From NCBI RefSeq assembly GCF_021458635.1, contig NZ_JAIRDQ010000003.1, positions 434,001-498,000 of the forward strand: DNA of 64,000 bases, in the 5' to 3' direction. Positions within the stretch are counted from its first letter, which is position 1; every line of letters begins with the position of its first letter. Made by a program: the position numbers and the translations under genes. Under the pieces are notes generated by a model. That model was given only the letters and a program-made list of their open reading frames with translations. It did no database searches and was not told where the DNA came from. This document shows positions 1-7,409 of the stretch, piece after piece. Origin of the DNA: Bradyrhizobium monzae. Its GTDB lineage: Bacteria > Pseudomonadota > Alphaproteobacteria > Rhizobiales > Xanthobacteraceae.

Positions 1-706
1 CGCGCCGCTGGCGCAGGCGCTCGACCAGGTGCGCGGGCTATTCGTGCCCGACGCGTTCGACGCCGCGCGCAGCGAGCGGCCATTCCGCCTGATGATGCCG
101 GACCTCGCGGTCGAGCTGCTGATGCCGCCCTTGATGGAGAAGGTGACACGCGTTGCGCCGAACGTCCGCATCGACGTGGTGCCGTGGCGGGGCCCGGCGA
201 TCTTCCACGCCGAGTTCGCCCGGACCATCGATCTCGTGATCTCGATCGGCAACGCCTTCAAAGGCTTTCACCGCCAATTGCTCTACACCGACAGCGATGC
301 GCTGGCGGTGCGGCGCGGTCATCCCGTGGGCGCCAAGCTGAAGCGCCGCGAGGCGTTCCTCGCCGCGCGCCATGTCGGCGTGATCATCCGCGGCAACGGC
401 GAGGATCTGATCGACACCTGGCTCCGGACCAAGGGCATCGAGCGGCACATCTCGCTGGTGGTGTCCGGCTATCTCGAAGCGCTGCACGTTGCCGCCCGCA
501 CCGACCTCGTCGCCTTCGTGCCGCGCCGGCTGATCGCGGCGCTGTCGAAGCAGTTCGGGCTCGCCACGGTGACGCCGCCGCTCGACCCCGGGATCGACGA
601 GCAGTTCTTGTTCTATCCGACCCGTGCACAGATGGATCCGGGCTCGATCTGGCTGCGGCGGCTGATGCTGGAGACGGGACGGGAGCTGGAAAAACACAAA
701 CGATGA
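1..706 (+). CDS. LysR-family transcriptional regulator, 5' truncated by the window edge
   Basis: About 234 C-terminal residues are visible and the frame is open back to base 2, so the helix-turn-helix end lies outside the window. What remains is a LysR effector-binding domain. A linker reading APLAQALDQVR is followed by the first alpha/beta lobe (RPFRLMMPDLAVELLMPPL), and 'IDLVISIG' stands where LysR proteins have the 'DLAI' strand. The second lobe contains 'GYLEALHVAARTDLVAFVPRRL', the usual back-crossing segment. Such proteins are cytoplasmic and bind small aromatic or organic effectors. The effector cannot be read from the sequence. The next gene points the same way but is functionally unrelated, so the regulatory target probably lies upstream of the window. 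Confidence 0.85.
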   Translation, partial: APLAQALDQVRGLFVPDAFDAARSERPFRLMMPDLAVELLMPPLMEKVTRVAPNVRIDVVPWRGPAIFHAEFARTIDLVISIGNAFKGFHRQLLYTDSDALAVRRGHPVGAKLKRREAFLAARHVGVIIRGNGEDLIDTWLRTKGIERHISLVVSGYLEALHVAARTDLVAFVPRRLIAALSKQFGLATVTPPLDPGIDEQFLFYPTRAQMDPGSIWLRRLMLETGRELEKHKR

Positions 707-761
707 GGACCACAGCGGCGTCGCAAGGCACTCGACTTGAAACGGGGCCTCTGTGCCTTTA

Positions 762-1496
762 ATGAGCCAGCCACAGAAACCGAAGGGGATCGAGAGCATG
801 CTGGGCCCGCACCAACCACTTGGCTGGTTGATCCGTCTTCCGTTCAAGCTGGTTTCGCCATCTACCGTCATGCCGGTGCTCACCGGACCGAACCGGGGCC
901 TGAAGTGGGTCGCCGGCGCCGGCAACCAGAGTTGCTGGCTCGGCACCTACGAAAGCGATCATGCCAAGACGATCGCCGCTCGCGTAAAACCGGGCATGAC
1001 GGTTTTTGATGTTGGCGCACACGCCGGATACTACACCTTGATGCTATCCAGGCGTGTTGGACCGCAAGGTCGTGTTTTTGCGTTCGAAGCAAACCCCGCC
1101 AACGCAACAAAGCTCCGCAGGCATCTGGATCTCAACAACATCAAGAATGCCGAAGTGATCGAGGCAGCGGTCACCGACAGGGCCGGAGAGACGTTCTTTC
1201 ACACCAACGAGAGTGCCAGCGAATACGGTTACATGGGGAAGATTTCAGGATCAGGCACGCCCGTCAGGACGGTCCGCCTCGACGACTTTCCCACTCCGGA
1301 CCTGATCAAGATGGATATCGAGGGCGCCGAAACGCTGGCTCTCACGGGCGCGGCGCGGCTCTTGTCCGAGCACAAGAGCGCGATCTTCCTCGCCTTGCAC
1401 GACGGCGCCTTCGAACAGGCGCCGGCCATTTTAAAACAGCATGGCTATCGGATCGAGCCGGTCGGAGAGCGTGAACTGTGGGGCACTCCGCCCTAG
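762..1496 (+). CDS. FkbM-family SAM-dependent methyltransferase
   Basis: A protein of 244 residues. The SAM-binding motif I appears as 'VFDVGAHAGYYTLMLSRR', followed by 'VFAFEANPANATKLRRHL' (acidic motif II region). The FkbM hallmark 'LIKMDIEGAE' lies about 100 residues later. These proteins O-methylate sugars, lipids or polyketides; the substrate here is unknown. I prefer the ATG at 762 (MSQPQKPKG); a GTG three codons upstream (753) is also open. It has no obvious operon partner: LysR ends 55 bases upstream and the next gene converges from the other strand. Confidence 0.85.
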   Translation: MSQPQKPKGIESMLGPHQPLGWLIRLPFKLVSPSTVMPVLTGPNRGLKWVAGAGNQSCWLGTYESDHAKTIAARVKPGMTVFDVGAHAGYYTLMLSRRVGPQGRVFAFEANPANATKLRRHLDLNNIKNAEVIEAAVTDRAGETFFHTNESASEYGYMGKISGSGTPVRTVRLDDFPTPDLIKMDIEGAETLALTGAARLLSEHKSAIFLALHDGAFEQAPAILKQHGYRIEPVGERELWGTPP

Positions 1497-1537
1497 CTTC
1501 GTAAGGCCGGTCGGCCGCCCTACGATCCAGCGAAACC

Positions 1538-2158
1538 TTACGCCTTCTGCGCGTCCATCACCTTGCGCACGGCGGGACGGTCCGACATGCGCTTGAAATG
1601 GTCGGCGATCTTCGGCGTGGCGTTGATGTCGACATTGTCGCCTTCGAGCCAGTGCGAGAGCGCGTGGAGGTAGGGATCGCAGATCGTGAACTGGTCGCCC
1701 ATCACCCATGGCCCCTTGAACATCTTCTGCTCGATCAGCTTGAAGCAGGCGCCCATTGTTTTCGGCACCATCGCCTTCATGTCGGCGAACGAGCTCTCCT
1801 GCGTCGCCCAGCGCGCGCCACGCATCTTGTGGGCATGGTTGATGTGCGCGGTCGAACAGAGATAGGAGTTGAACGATTGCACCTGGGCGAAGTCGAAGGC
1901 ATCGTCGAGCGGCGCGAGCTTCGCCTTGGGGAAGGTTTGCGCGATGTAGGCCAGCATCGCGGGCGTCTCGGTGAGGACGCCACGATCGGTCACCAGCGCC
2001 GGCACGCGGCCCTTCGGATTGATTGCGAGGTAGTCCGGGCTGTTCTGCTGGTTATCCTTGAAGCTCAGCCGTTCAGCCGTGTAGTCGGCGCCGGCCTCCT
2101 CCAGGGTCATGTAGGTGGCGAGCGCGCAGGTACCGGTGGCGTAGTAAAGCTTGAGCAT
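1538..2158 (-). CDS. Glutathione S-transferase family protein
   Basis: A 206-residue two-domain GST. The N-terminal thioredoxin-like domain begins MLKLYYATGTCALATYM, with the serine/cysteine region of beta-class enzymes near residues 9-11. It continues through 'INPKGRVPALVTDRG' (the cis-Pro region that contacts glutathione) and 'LTETPAMLAYIAQ'. The C-terminal all-helical domain ends 'RMSDRPAVRKVMDAQ', typical of rhizobial GSTs. The start at 2158 is chosen because homologues begin with MLKLYY; upstream codons (MRSD at 2170) add nothing recognisable. It is a likely cytoplasmic detoxification or isomerisation enzyme. It is transcribed divergently from the FAD monooxygenase at 2298. Confidence 0.9.
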   Translation of the reverse strand: MLKLYYATGTCALATYMTLEEAGADYTAERLSFKDNQQNSPDYLAINPKGRVPALVTDRGVLTETPAMLAYIAQTFPKAKLAPLDDAFDFAQVQSFNSYLCSTAHINHAHKMRGARWATQESSFADMKAMVPKTMGACFKLIEQKMFKGPWVMGDQFTICDPYLHALSHWLEGDNVDINATPKIADHFKRMSDRPAVRKVMDAQKA

Positions 2159-2297
2159 GTCGGACCTCATGGGAAAATTGGAAACTAACGGCTGTGGGCT
2201 GCCAGGTCCATAGTACGGCGCGCAGTGCTTTTGCTCTTCGCAGTTGCCCACCGCGGCCCGCCTATGCCAAGACGCCTGCAATCGGAGGGGTTTGGTC

Positions 2298-3575
2298 ATG
2301 ACGGTACTCATCGCCGGCGGCGGCATCGGCGGGCTGACGCTTGCGCTCAGCCTGCACGGAATCGGCGTTCCCGTAAAAGTGTTCGAGAGCGTCGCGGAAC
2401 TGAAGCCGCTCGGCGTCGGCATCAACGTGCTGCCGCACGCGGTACGCGAGCTGATCGAACTCGGGCTGATGGACAAGCTCGATGCCAGCGGCGTGCGCAC
2501 CCGTGAGCTCGCTTATTTCTCCAAGCACGGCAAGCCGATCTGGAGCGAGCCGCGCGGCCTGGAAGCCGGCTACAAATGGCCGCAGTTCTCGATCCATCGC
2601 GGCACGCTCCAGCAACTCCTGCTCGACACCGCAATCGAGCGGCTCGGCCGCGACAACATCTTGACCAGCCACCATCTGACCGGCTGGACCGAGACGGCGG
2701 GCGGCGTCCGCGCCGATTTCATCGACCGGGCGACCGGCAAACCGGCCGGGACATACGAAGGCGCCATCATGATCGCCGCCGACGGCATCCATTCCGCCGC
2801 GCGAGAAAAGCTCTATCCGCAAGAGGGCCCGCCGATCTGGAACGGCCGCATCCTCTGGCGCGGCGTGACGCCGTCAAAAGCCTTCCTGACCGGCCGCACC
2901 ATGATCATGGCCGGCCACGAGATCCTGAAATTCGTCTGCTATCCGATCTCGAAAGAACCGGATGCCGCCGGCAATCATCTGATCAACTGGGTCGCCGAGC
3001 GCCACATGCCGCCGACCTATCAGTGGCGCCGCGAGGACTATAACCGCACTGCCCGGCTGGACGAGTTCTTGCCCTGGTTCGAGAGCTGGACGTTCGACTG
3101 GCTCGACGTGCCCGGCCTGATCAAGAACTGCCCGCACGCCTACGAATATCCGCTGGTCGACCGCGATCCGGTGTCGCAATGGACCTTCGGCCAGGTCACG
3201 CTGATGGGCGATGCCGCGCATCCGATGTACCCGATCGGCTCGAACGGCGCTTCGCAGGCGATCCTCGATGCCCGCACCATCACCCGCCAGATTTTGGCGC
3301 ATGGTCCGACGACCGCGGCACTGCTCGCCTATGAAGCAGAGCGGCGTCCCGCGACCACCGACCTCGTGCTGCTCAACCGCAAGAACGGCCCGGAGCAGGT
3401 GATGCAGCTCGTCGAGGAGCGCGCGCCGGATGGCTTTGAGGTCGTCACCGACGTGCTGTCGCAAAAAGAGCTGGAAGACATCGCCGCGAACTACAAGCGC
3501 GTTGCGGGCTTCCAGGTCGAGGCGCTGAATGCGAAGCCGCCGATCGTGAGCAAAGACGCGCGCGCGAGGGCGTGA
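2298..3575 (+). CDS. FAD-dependent aromatic-ring monooxygenase (salicylate hydroxylase-like)
   Basis: A group A flavoprotein monooxygenase of 425 residues. The Rossmann dinucleotide motif is at residues 7-12 (GGGIGG). The 'DG' fingerprint reads 'MIAADGIHSAARE', and the 'GD' fingerprint 'VTLMGDAAHPMYPIGSNGA' binds the FAD ribityl chain. Such enzymes use NAD(P)H and oxygen to hydroxylate small aromatic acids; the substrate is not identifiable. The ATG at 2298 has a strong Shine-Dalgarno (GGAGGGG, 2284-2290), so I reject the longer upstream frame. The divergent GST could act in the same detoxification or aromatic degradation route, which is inference from position only. Confidence 0.88.
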   Translation: MTVLIAGGGIGGLTLALSLHGIGVPVKVFESVAELKPLGVGINVLPHAVRELIELGLMDKLDASGVRTRELAYFSKHGKPIWSEPRGLEAGYKWPQFSIHRGTLQQLLLDTAIERLGRDNILTSHHLTGWTETAGGVRADFIDRATGKPAGTYEGAIMIAADGIHSAAREKLYPQEGPPIWNGRILWRGVTPSKAFLTGRTMIMAGHEILKFVCYPISKEPDAAGNHLINWVAERHMPPTYQWRREDYNRTARLDEFLPWFESWTFDWLDVPGLIKNCPHAYEYPLVDRDPVSQWTFGQVTLMGDAAHPMYPIGSNGASQAILDARTITRQILAHGPTTAALLAYEAERRPATTDLVLLNRKNGPEQVMQLVEERAPDGFEVVTDVLSQKELEDIAANYKRVAGFQVEALNAKPPIVSKDARARA

Positions 3576-3644
3576 GACTTCCAGGCGATATCCACGTTGA
3601 TGCGCCCTCTCCCCTTGCGGGAAAGGGCAGCGCGCGCGGCTCGA

Positions 3645-4067
3645 CTATTTTCCGACCACCCTCGCCGCCTCCAGCAACCGCTCGCTCGCGCTCGCTGTCG
3701 CCAGCACCGTGCCGTCTTCCGCCATCAGCTTGGCCTCGACGAACGCAATGGTCTTGCCGAGCTGCGTCACCTTCGCCTCGCCGATGATCGGTCCCGGCCT
3801 TGCCGGGCTGAGAAAATTCACCGTCATGCTGATGGTCGTGGTGTAGAGCCGGCCCTCGCTCATCACCAGCACGGCCGGGCCCATCGTGTCGTCCAGCATC
3901 GCGGAGAGCAGACCGCCCTGGATGAAGCCCGCCGGGTTGCAGAACTCCGGCTTGCCTTCGAAGCCGAGCTTGATCCAGCCGTCCGCGGGACGGGCATCGA
4001 GCAGCCGCCAGCCCAACAGCTCGGCGCAGGGCGGTCTCTTGAAGTTGTCGAGCGCGGTCTTGACCAT
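3645..4067 (-). CDS. PaaI-family hotdog-fold thioesterase
   Basis: A single hotdog domain of 140 residues. The family signature is visible: 'CNPAGFIQGGLLSAMLDDTMG' contains the conserved turn and the catalytic acidic residue of the central helix, followed by 'TTTISMTVNFLSPARPG'. Members hydrolyse acyl-CoA thioesters in the cytoplasm. The start at 4067 (MVKTALDNFK) is supported by a GGAGG seven bases upstream on the minus strand; the frame continues upstream without a family match. It lies downstream of mutY on the same strand (68 bases), but no functional link is apparent. Confidence 0.88.
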   Translation of the reverse strand: MVKTALDNFKRPPCAELLGWRLLDARPADGWIKLGFEGKPEFCNPAGFIQGGLLSAMLDDTMGPAVLVMSEGRLYTTTISMTVNFLSPARPGPIIGEAKVTQLGKTIAFVEAKLMAEDGTVLATASASERLLEAARVVGK

Positions 4068-4135
4068 GCGAACCTCCGTTGCCGCTCGTACATAACGCAA
4101 GGCTGCTGACAGGCTAGTGTCAGCAGGAACGAAGG

Positions 4136-5236
4136 CTAGTGATCCAATCCGTGCGCGATCACCTTGCGCATGACGTTGGGCAGCGCCTCGTCGGCCAGGG
4201 TTGCGATCGGCACCCAGCGCATGCCTTTGGGCGCGCGCGTGCGGGCCTCGGCCTTCGCGGTGTAGACCACGAGCTCCAGCGGGAAATGCGTGAAGACGTG
4301 AGTGATCACGCCGACCTTGCGCTGCCATCGCGACAGCGCTTTCAATTCCGGCGCCTGCTGTTTTGCCGTCGCGTCCTCCTGTCCGGCGCGCCAGTCGGAA
4401 CCCGGCACCTCGGTCATGCCACCGAGCAATCCCTTTTCAGGTCGGCTACGAACCAGCAGCTCGTCACCGCGCGTGACGACGAAGGCAGCCCCCCGCCGCA
4501 GCGCACCGCTTTTCTTCGGCGCCTTGCGCGGAAACGTCTCCGGCGTTCGGAGCGTACGCGCCGTGCAATCCTCGTTCAGCGGGCACAACGAGCACGCCGG
4601 CTTTTTCGGCGTGCAGATCGAGGCGCCGAGATCCATCAGCGCCTGGGCACTATCGCCAGCGCGGGAGTTGGCCAGCAGCGTCGCTGCCAGTTGCTGGATC
4701 AGCGGCTTGGCCTGCGGCAGCTCTTCCTCCACCGCATACAGACGCGACACCACGCGCTCGATATTGCCGTCGACCGGCATGGTGTGGCGATCGAACGCGA
4801 TCGCCGCAATCGCCGCCGCGGTGTAGGGCCCGATGCCTGGCAGAGTTCGCAGCCCCTCCTCGGTGTCTGGAAAGGCGCCGCCGTGCTCGCGCGTCACCAC
4901 CACCGCACAGGCATGGAGATTGCGCGCGCGCGAATAATAGCCGAGCCCGGCCCACATCCGCAGCACGTCATCCTGCGTGGCGTTCCCCAACGCCGTGACC
5001 TCAGGCCAGCGCGCGACGAATTTTTCGAAATAGGGCCCGACCGCCCTTACCGTGGTCTGCTGCAGCATGATCTCCGACAACCAGACGCGGTAGGGATCCG
5101 ACGTCTCCCCCGGCGCGGCGCGCCACGGCAATTTGCGGCGGTGGCGATCGTACCAGGCAAGCAGCAATGTGGGGCGAGCCGACGGCGTGGTCGCCGTGGT
5201 GCTCCGCTCCTTCTTGCGCGCGGTCGTGGAGGACAT
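4136..5236 (-). CDS. mutY: A/G-specific adenine DNA glycosylase MutY
   Basis: A 366-residue glycosylase that removes adenine mispaired with 8-oxoguanine. Catalytic Glu55 lies in 'LSEIMLQQT'. The helix-hairpin-helix (LPGIGPYTAAAIAAIAF, about residues 132-148) is followed by the catalytic Asp156 (VDGN). Cys208, 215, 218 and 224 give the C-x6-C-x2-C-x5-C pattern of the 4Fe-4S cluster. The C-terminal NUDIX-like domain that reads 8-oxoG follows ('GGMTEVPGSDW'). Length is normal. In many Alphaproteobacteria mutY neighbours a DUF721 gene, dsbA and smc; that order is kept here except for the intervening higBA. Confidence 0.95.
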   Translation of the reverse strand: MSSTTARKKERSTTATTPSARPTLLLAWYDRHRRKLPWRAAPGETSDPYRVWLSEIMLQQTTVRAVGPYFEKFVARWPEVTALGNATQDDVLRMWAGLGYYSRARNLHACAVVVTREHGGAFPDTEEGLRTLPGIGPYTAAAIAAIAFDRHTMPVDGNIERVVSRLYAVEEELPQAKPLIQQLAATLLANSRAGDSAQALMDLGASICTPKKPACSLCPLNEDCTARTLRTPETFPRKAPKKSGALRRGAAFVVTRGDELLVRSRPEKGLLGGMTEVPGSDWRAGQEDATAKQQAPELKALSRWQRKVGVITHVFTHFPLELVVYTAKAEARTRAPKGMRWVPIATLADEALPNVMRKVIAHGLDH

Positions 5237-5293
5237 TCGCCTTTACTAGAGGAGGATTTCGCCTGTGGCCAGCGCGACCAGACCGTTGCGGGC

Positions 5294-5312
5294 TATAACG
5301 CCTTGCGTTATA
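5294..5312. promoter_or_regulatory. Perfect inverted repeat in front of higB, probable HigA operator
   Basis: Arms TATAACGC and GCGTTATA (8 bp each, perfect) flank a 3-bp spacer. The site ends 7 bases before the ATG that would start higB. Toxin-antitoxin operons of this type are autorepressed by HigA or HigBA binding such dyads over the promoter. The site also contains a -10-like TATAAC. Function is inferred from symmetry and position. Confidence 0.7.
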
Positions 5313-5319
5313 CACAAGC

Positions 5320-5604
5320 ATGATCCAGAGCTTCGCCAACCCCGAGACAGAGTTGATCTGATCCGGGCGGCGAAGCAGGAAACTGCCGCCCGACATTCAG
5401 AATGCAGCCTTGCGAAAACTGCGTTTGCTCAATCAAGCGCGGGTGTTGACCGATCTCAGGGTTCCACCGGGCAACCGGCTCGAAGCACTGAAGGCCGATC
5501 GCCAAGGTCAGCATTCGATCCGGATCAACGATCAGTGGCGCATCTGTTTTGTCTGGGATGACGGAGGACCGAAACATGTCGAAATCGTCGACTACCACGG
5601 TTAG
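5320..5604 (+). pseudogene. higB: HigB-type (RelE/ParE superfamily) toxin gene with an in-frame TGA at codon 14
   Basis: Read from ATG 5320, the frame gives MIQSFANPETELI, a TGA at 5359-5361, then [20 protein letters not shown] and on to '[13 protein letters not shown]', '[17 protein letters not shown]' and 'HVEIVDYHG'. This is a full-length 95-codon HigB with one stop. In HigB proteins the interrupted position is normally an aromatic residue, often Trp (TGG), so a single G-to-A change explains it. An internal TTG at 5410 could restart a 64-residue product lacking the first strand and helix. The end overlaps higA by 29 bases as in intact operons. Either a recent inactivation or a sequencing error. 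Confidence 0.75.
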
Positions 5605-5899
5605 GAGCGGGCTCCTCCGCAATCCTCATCCCGGTGAGATCCTGCTCGACGAGTTCTTGAAGCCGATGGACCTCAGCCAGAATGCGCTGGCGCGCGCTGT
5701 GCGCGTGCCACCGCGGCGGATCAACGAGATCGTCCTCGGCAAGCGCGACATCACGGCTGACACCGACCTGCGGCTTGCCCGCTATTTTGGTCTGTCGGAG
5801 GGCTTTTTCCTGGGGCTCCAGATGGACTACGATCTGATGCAGCGGCGGCGCGAGATCGACCGCGACCTCAAGGCCATCCGGCCTCGCGCGGCAGCGTAG
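5576..5899 (+). CDS. higA: HigA-family antitoxin (XRE helix-turn-helix)
   Basis: A 107-residue antitoxin. '[20 protein letters not shown]' is the HigA signature, leading into an XRE helix-turn-helix ('[24 protein letters not shown]', about residues 37-60) and a C-terminal tail of '[19 protein letters not shown]'. The ATG at 5576 has GGAGG nine bases upstream, inside the end of higB, giving the usual overlapping toxin-first arrangement. HigA neutralises HigB and represses the operon, probably at the palindrome 5294-5312. It is intact although the toxin frame is interrupted, which fits loss of toxin with retention of the harmless partner. Confidence 0.92.
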   Translation: MSKSSTTTVRSGLLRNPHPGEILLDEFLKPMDLSQNALARAVRVPPRRINEIVLGKRDITADTDLRLARYFGLSEGFFLGLQMDYDLMQRRREIDRDLKAIRPRAAA

Positions 5900-5911
5900 C
5901 GGACACGGCTC

Positions 5912-6403
5912 ATGGCCAAATTCCCTCCCAAACCCGGCCCCATCAGCGCCAAGCCGCTCGGGATCCTGCTCAACGACGTCTTTGCCGAGGCCTATGCCAA
6001 GCAGGGTTTTGCTGCGCGCGAACTGGTGACGCGGTGGGCGCAGATTGCCGGGCCTGAAATAGCCGCCCATGCCGAGCCGCTCAAGATGCAATGGCCGCGG
6101 CCGGTCGAGGGCCAGCCGCAGGAGCCGGCGACGCTGGTGCTGCGGGTCGAGGGCCCGATGGCGCTGGAGATCCAGCACTCGGCCGACGTCATCCTGGAGC
6201 GGGTGAACCGCTTCTTCGGCTGGAGCGCGGTCGGCAAGCTCGCGTTCCGCCAGGCCCCCCTGTCGCGCCCGCGGCGCCCGGTGCGTCCCGGCCCGCCGGA
6301 CCCCAAGGCCGTCGCTGCGGTGGCGGAGAGCCTGGGGGATATCGAAGATGAGGAACTGAAGACGGCGCTGGCACGGCTCGGGGCCGCCATCAAGCGAAAT
6401 TGA
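5912..6403 (+). CDS. DUF721 (DciA-like) protein
   Basis: A 163-residue protein with a DUF721 domain across roughly residues 15-115: 'VFAEAYAKQGFAARELVTRWAQIAGPEIAAHAEPLKM' and 'LVLRVEGPMALEIQHSADVILERVNRFFG'. DUF721 is the fold of DciA, which loads or operates the replicative helicase DnaB in bacteria lacking DnaC. Alphaproteobacterial members are usually annotated only as DUF721. The tail is Pro/Arg-rich and then acidic and helical. Its position between mutY and dsbA-smc matches the conserved alphaproteobacterial order and supports a chromosome maintenance role, though DciA function is not proven for this subgroup. Confidence 0.85.
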   Translation: MAKFPPKPGPISAKPLGILLNDVFAEAYAKQGFAARELVTRWAQIAGPEIAAHAEPLKMQWPRPVEGQPQEPATLVLRVEGPMALEIQHSADVILERVNRFFGWSAVGKLAFRQAPLSRPRRPVRPGPPDPKAVAAVAESLGDIEDEELKTALARLGAAIKRN

Positions 6404-6536
6404 GCCTCATTTCGCGGCCAATCTGGCCCCGTCCCTGCCGCTCGCCATTGCCTCTAACCACGTTTCAAGCTAGCGACAGGCCGCCCGGGAACCTTGATCC
6501 TTTGGGCGCGAGACCACGCCAATCCGGGAGCCGACC

Positions 6537-7193
6537 TTGATCATCACCCGCCGCGCCTTCACCACGATGCTGTCGCTGACCGGTCTTGCCGCGATCGCCG
6601 GGCTCTCGCCGCTGCGGTTCATCACTGACGCGATGGCGCAGGCCGCCGGCGATGTCGCCAAGCCCGTGTCGCTGCCCGACATGGCGCTCGGCCCGAAGGA
6701 CGCCGCCGTCACCATCACCGAATACGCCTCGATGACCTGCCCGCACTGCGCGGCCTTCAACGAGCAGGTGTTCCCCAAGATCAAGTCGGAATACATCGAC
6801 ACCGGCAAGGTGCGTTACATCTTCCGCGAGTTCCCGCTCGACATCAAAGCCGCCGCCGGCTCGATGCTGTCGCGCTGCATCGCCAAAGACGACGCACCGA
6901 AATACTTTGCCGTCACCGACATGCTGTTCCGCCAGCAGAACGACTGGGTGGTGAAGAACACCACCGAGACCCTGACGCGGATCGGCAAGCAGGCCGGCCT
7001 CACGCAGCAGCAGGTGGAAGCCTGCCTGAAGGACCAGGCGCTGCTCGACAAGATCGCCGCCGACCAGAAATATGCCAGCGACGTTCTGAAGGTTGATTCG
7101 ACGCCGACCTTCTTCATCAACGGCGAGAAGATCAAGGGCGAGACCTCGTTCGAGGAATTCGCCAAGAAGATCAATCCGCTGCTGAAGAGCTGA
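6537..7193 (+). CDS. DsbA-family thiol:disulfide oxidoreductase
   Basis: A secreted thioredoxin-fold protein of 218 residues. The N-terminus ITRRAFTTMLSLTGLAAIAG is a twin-arginine-like signal, with cleavage probably after DAMAQA near residue 36. The redox pair is Cys68-Pro-His-Cys71 in 'YASMTCPHCAAFNEQ', the DsbA/DsbG-type CPHC. The cis-proline loop is 'VDSTPTFFING'. It probably introduces or shuffles disulfides in the periplasm. The start is a TTG at 6537, which keeps the Arg pair at residues 5-6; an ATG at codon 11 would cut the signal. It sits 216 bases before smc, as in relatives. Confidence 0.9.
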   Translation: MIITRRAFTTMLSLTGLAAIAGLSPLRFITDAMAQAAGDVAKPVSLPDMALGPKDAAVTITEYASMTCPHCAAFNEQVFPKIKSEYIDTGKVRYIFREFPLDIKAAAGSMLSRCIAKDDAPKYFAVTDMLFRQQNDWVVKNTTETLTRIGKQAGLTQQQVEACLKDQALLDKIAADQKYASDVLKVDSTPTFFINGEKIKGETSFEEFAKKINPLLKS

Positions 7194-7224
7194 TTCGCCC
7201 GTCAAGACTCTGATTCGCATCTCA

Positions 7225-7270
7225 AAAGCCGTATCTTTCCCGGCATAAATCCCTTGGGAAAAGCGGCTTT
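7225..7270 (+). other. Interrupted hairpin downstream of the DsbA-like gene
   Basis: AAAGCCG (7225-7231) pairs with CGGCTTT (7264-7270), and TTTCCC (7236-7241) pairs with GGGAAA (7256-7261), giving a two-part stem with a small internal loop. It lies 32 bases after the DsbA-like stop. It may end or attenuate that transcript, but there is no clear T-tract, so the role is uncertain. Confidence 0.4.
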
Positions 7271-7409
7271 CGCAGGTTGCCCTCGCGGCACACCGCGGCC
7301 ATTGTCCGCCGCATGAGGCGCCCAGCGCGACTCGCCCCAGACAGCGACATTGCCTTCCATGGTATTGTCCCGGCAGGGGATTCGCGCCTGCCAACAGAGA
7401 TGCGTGCTT

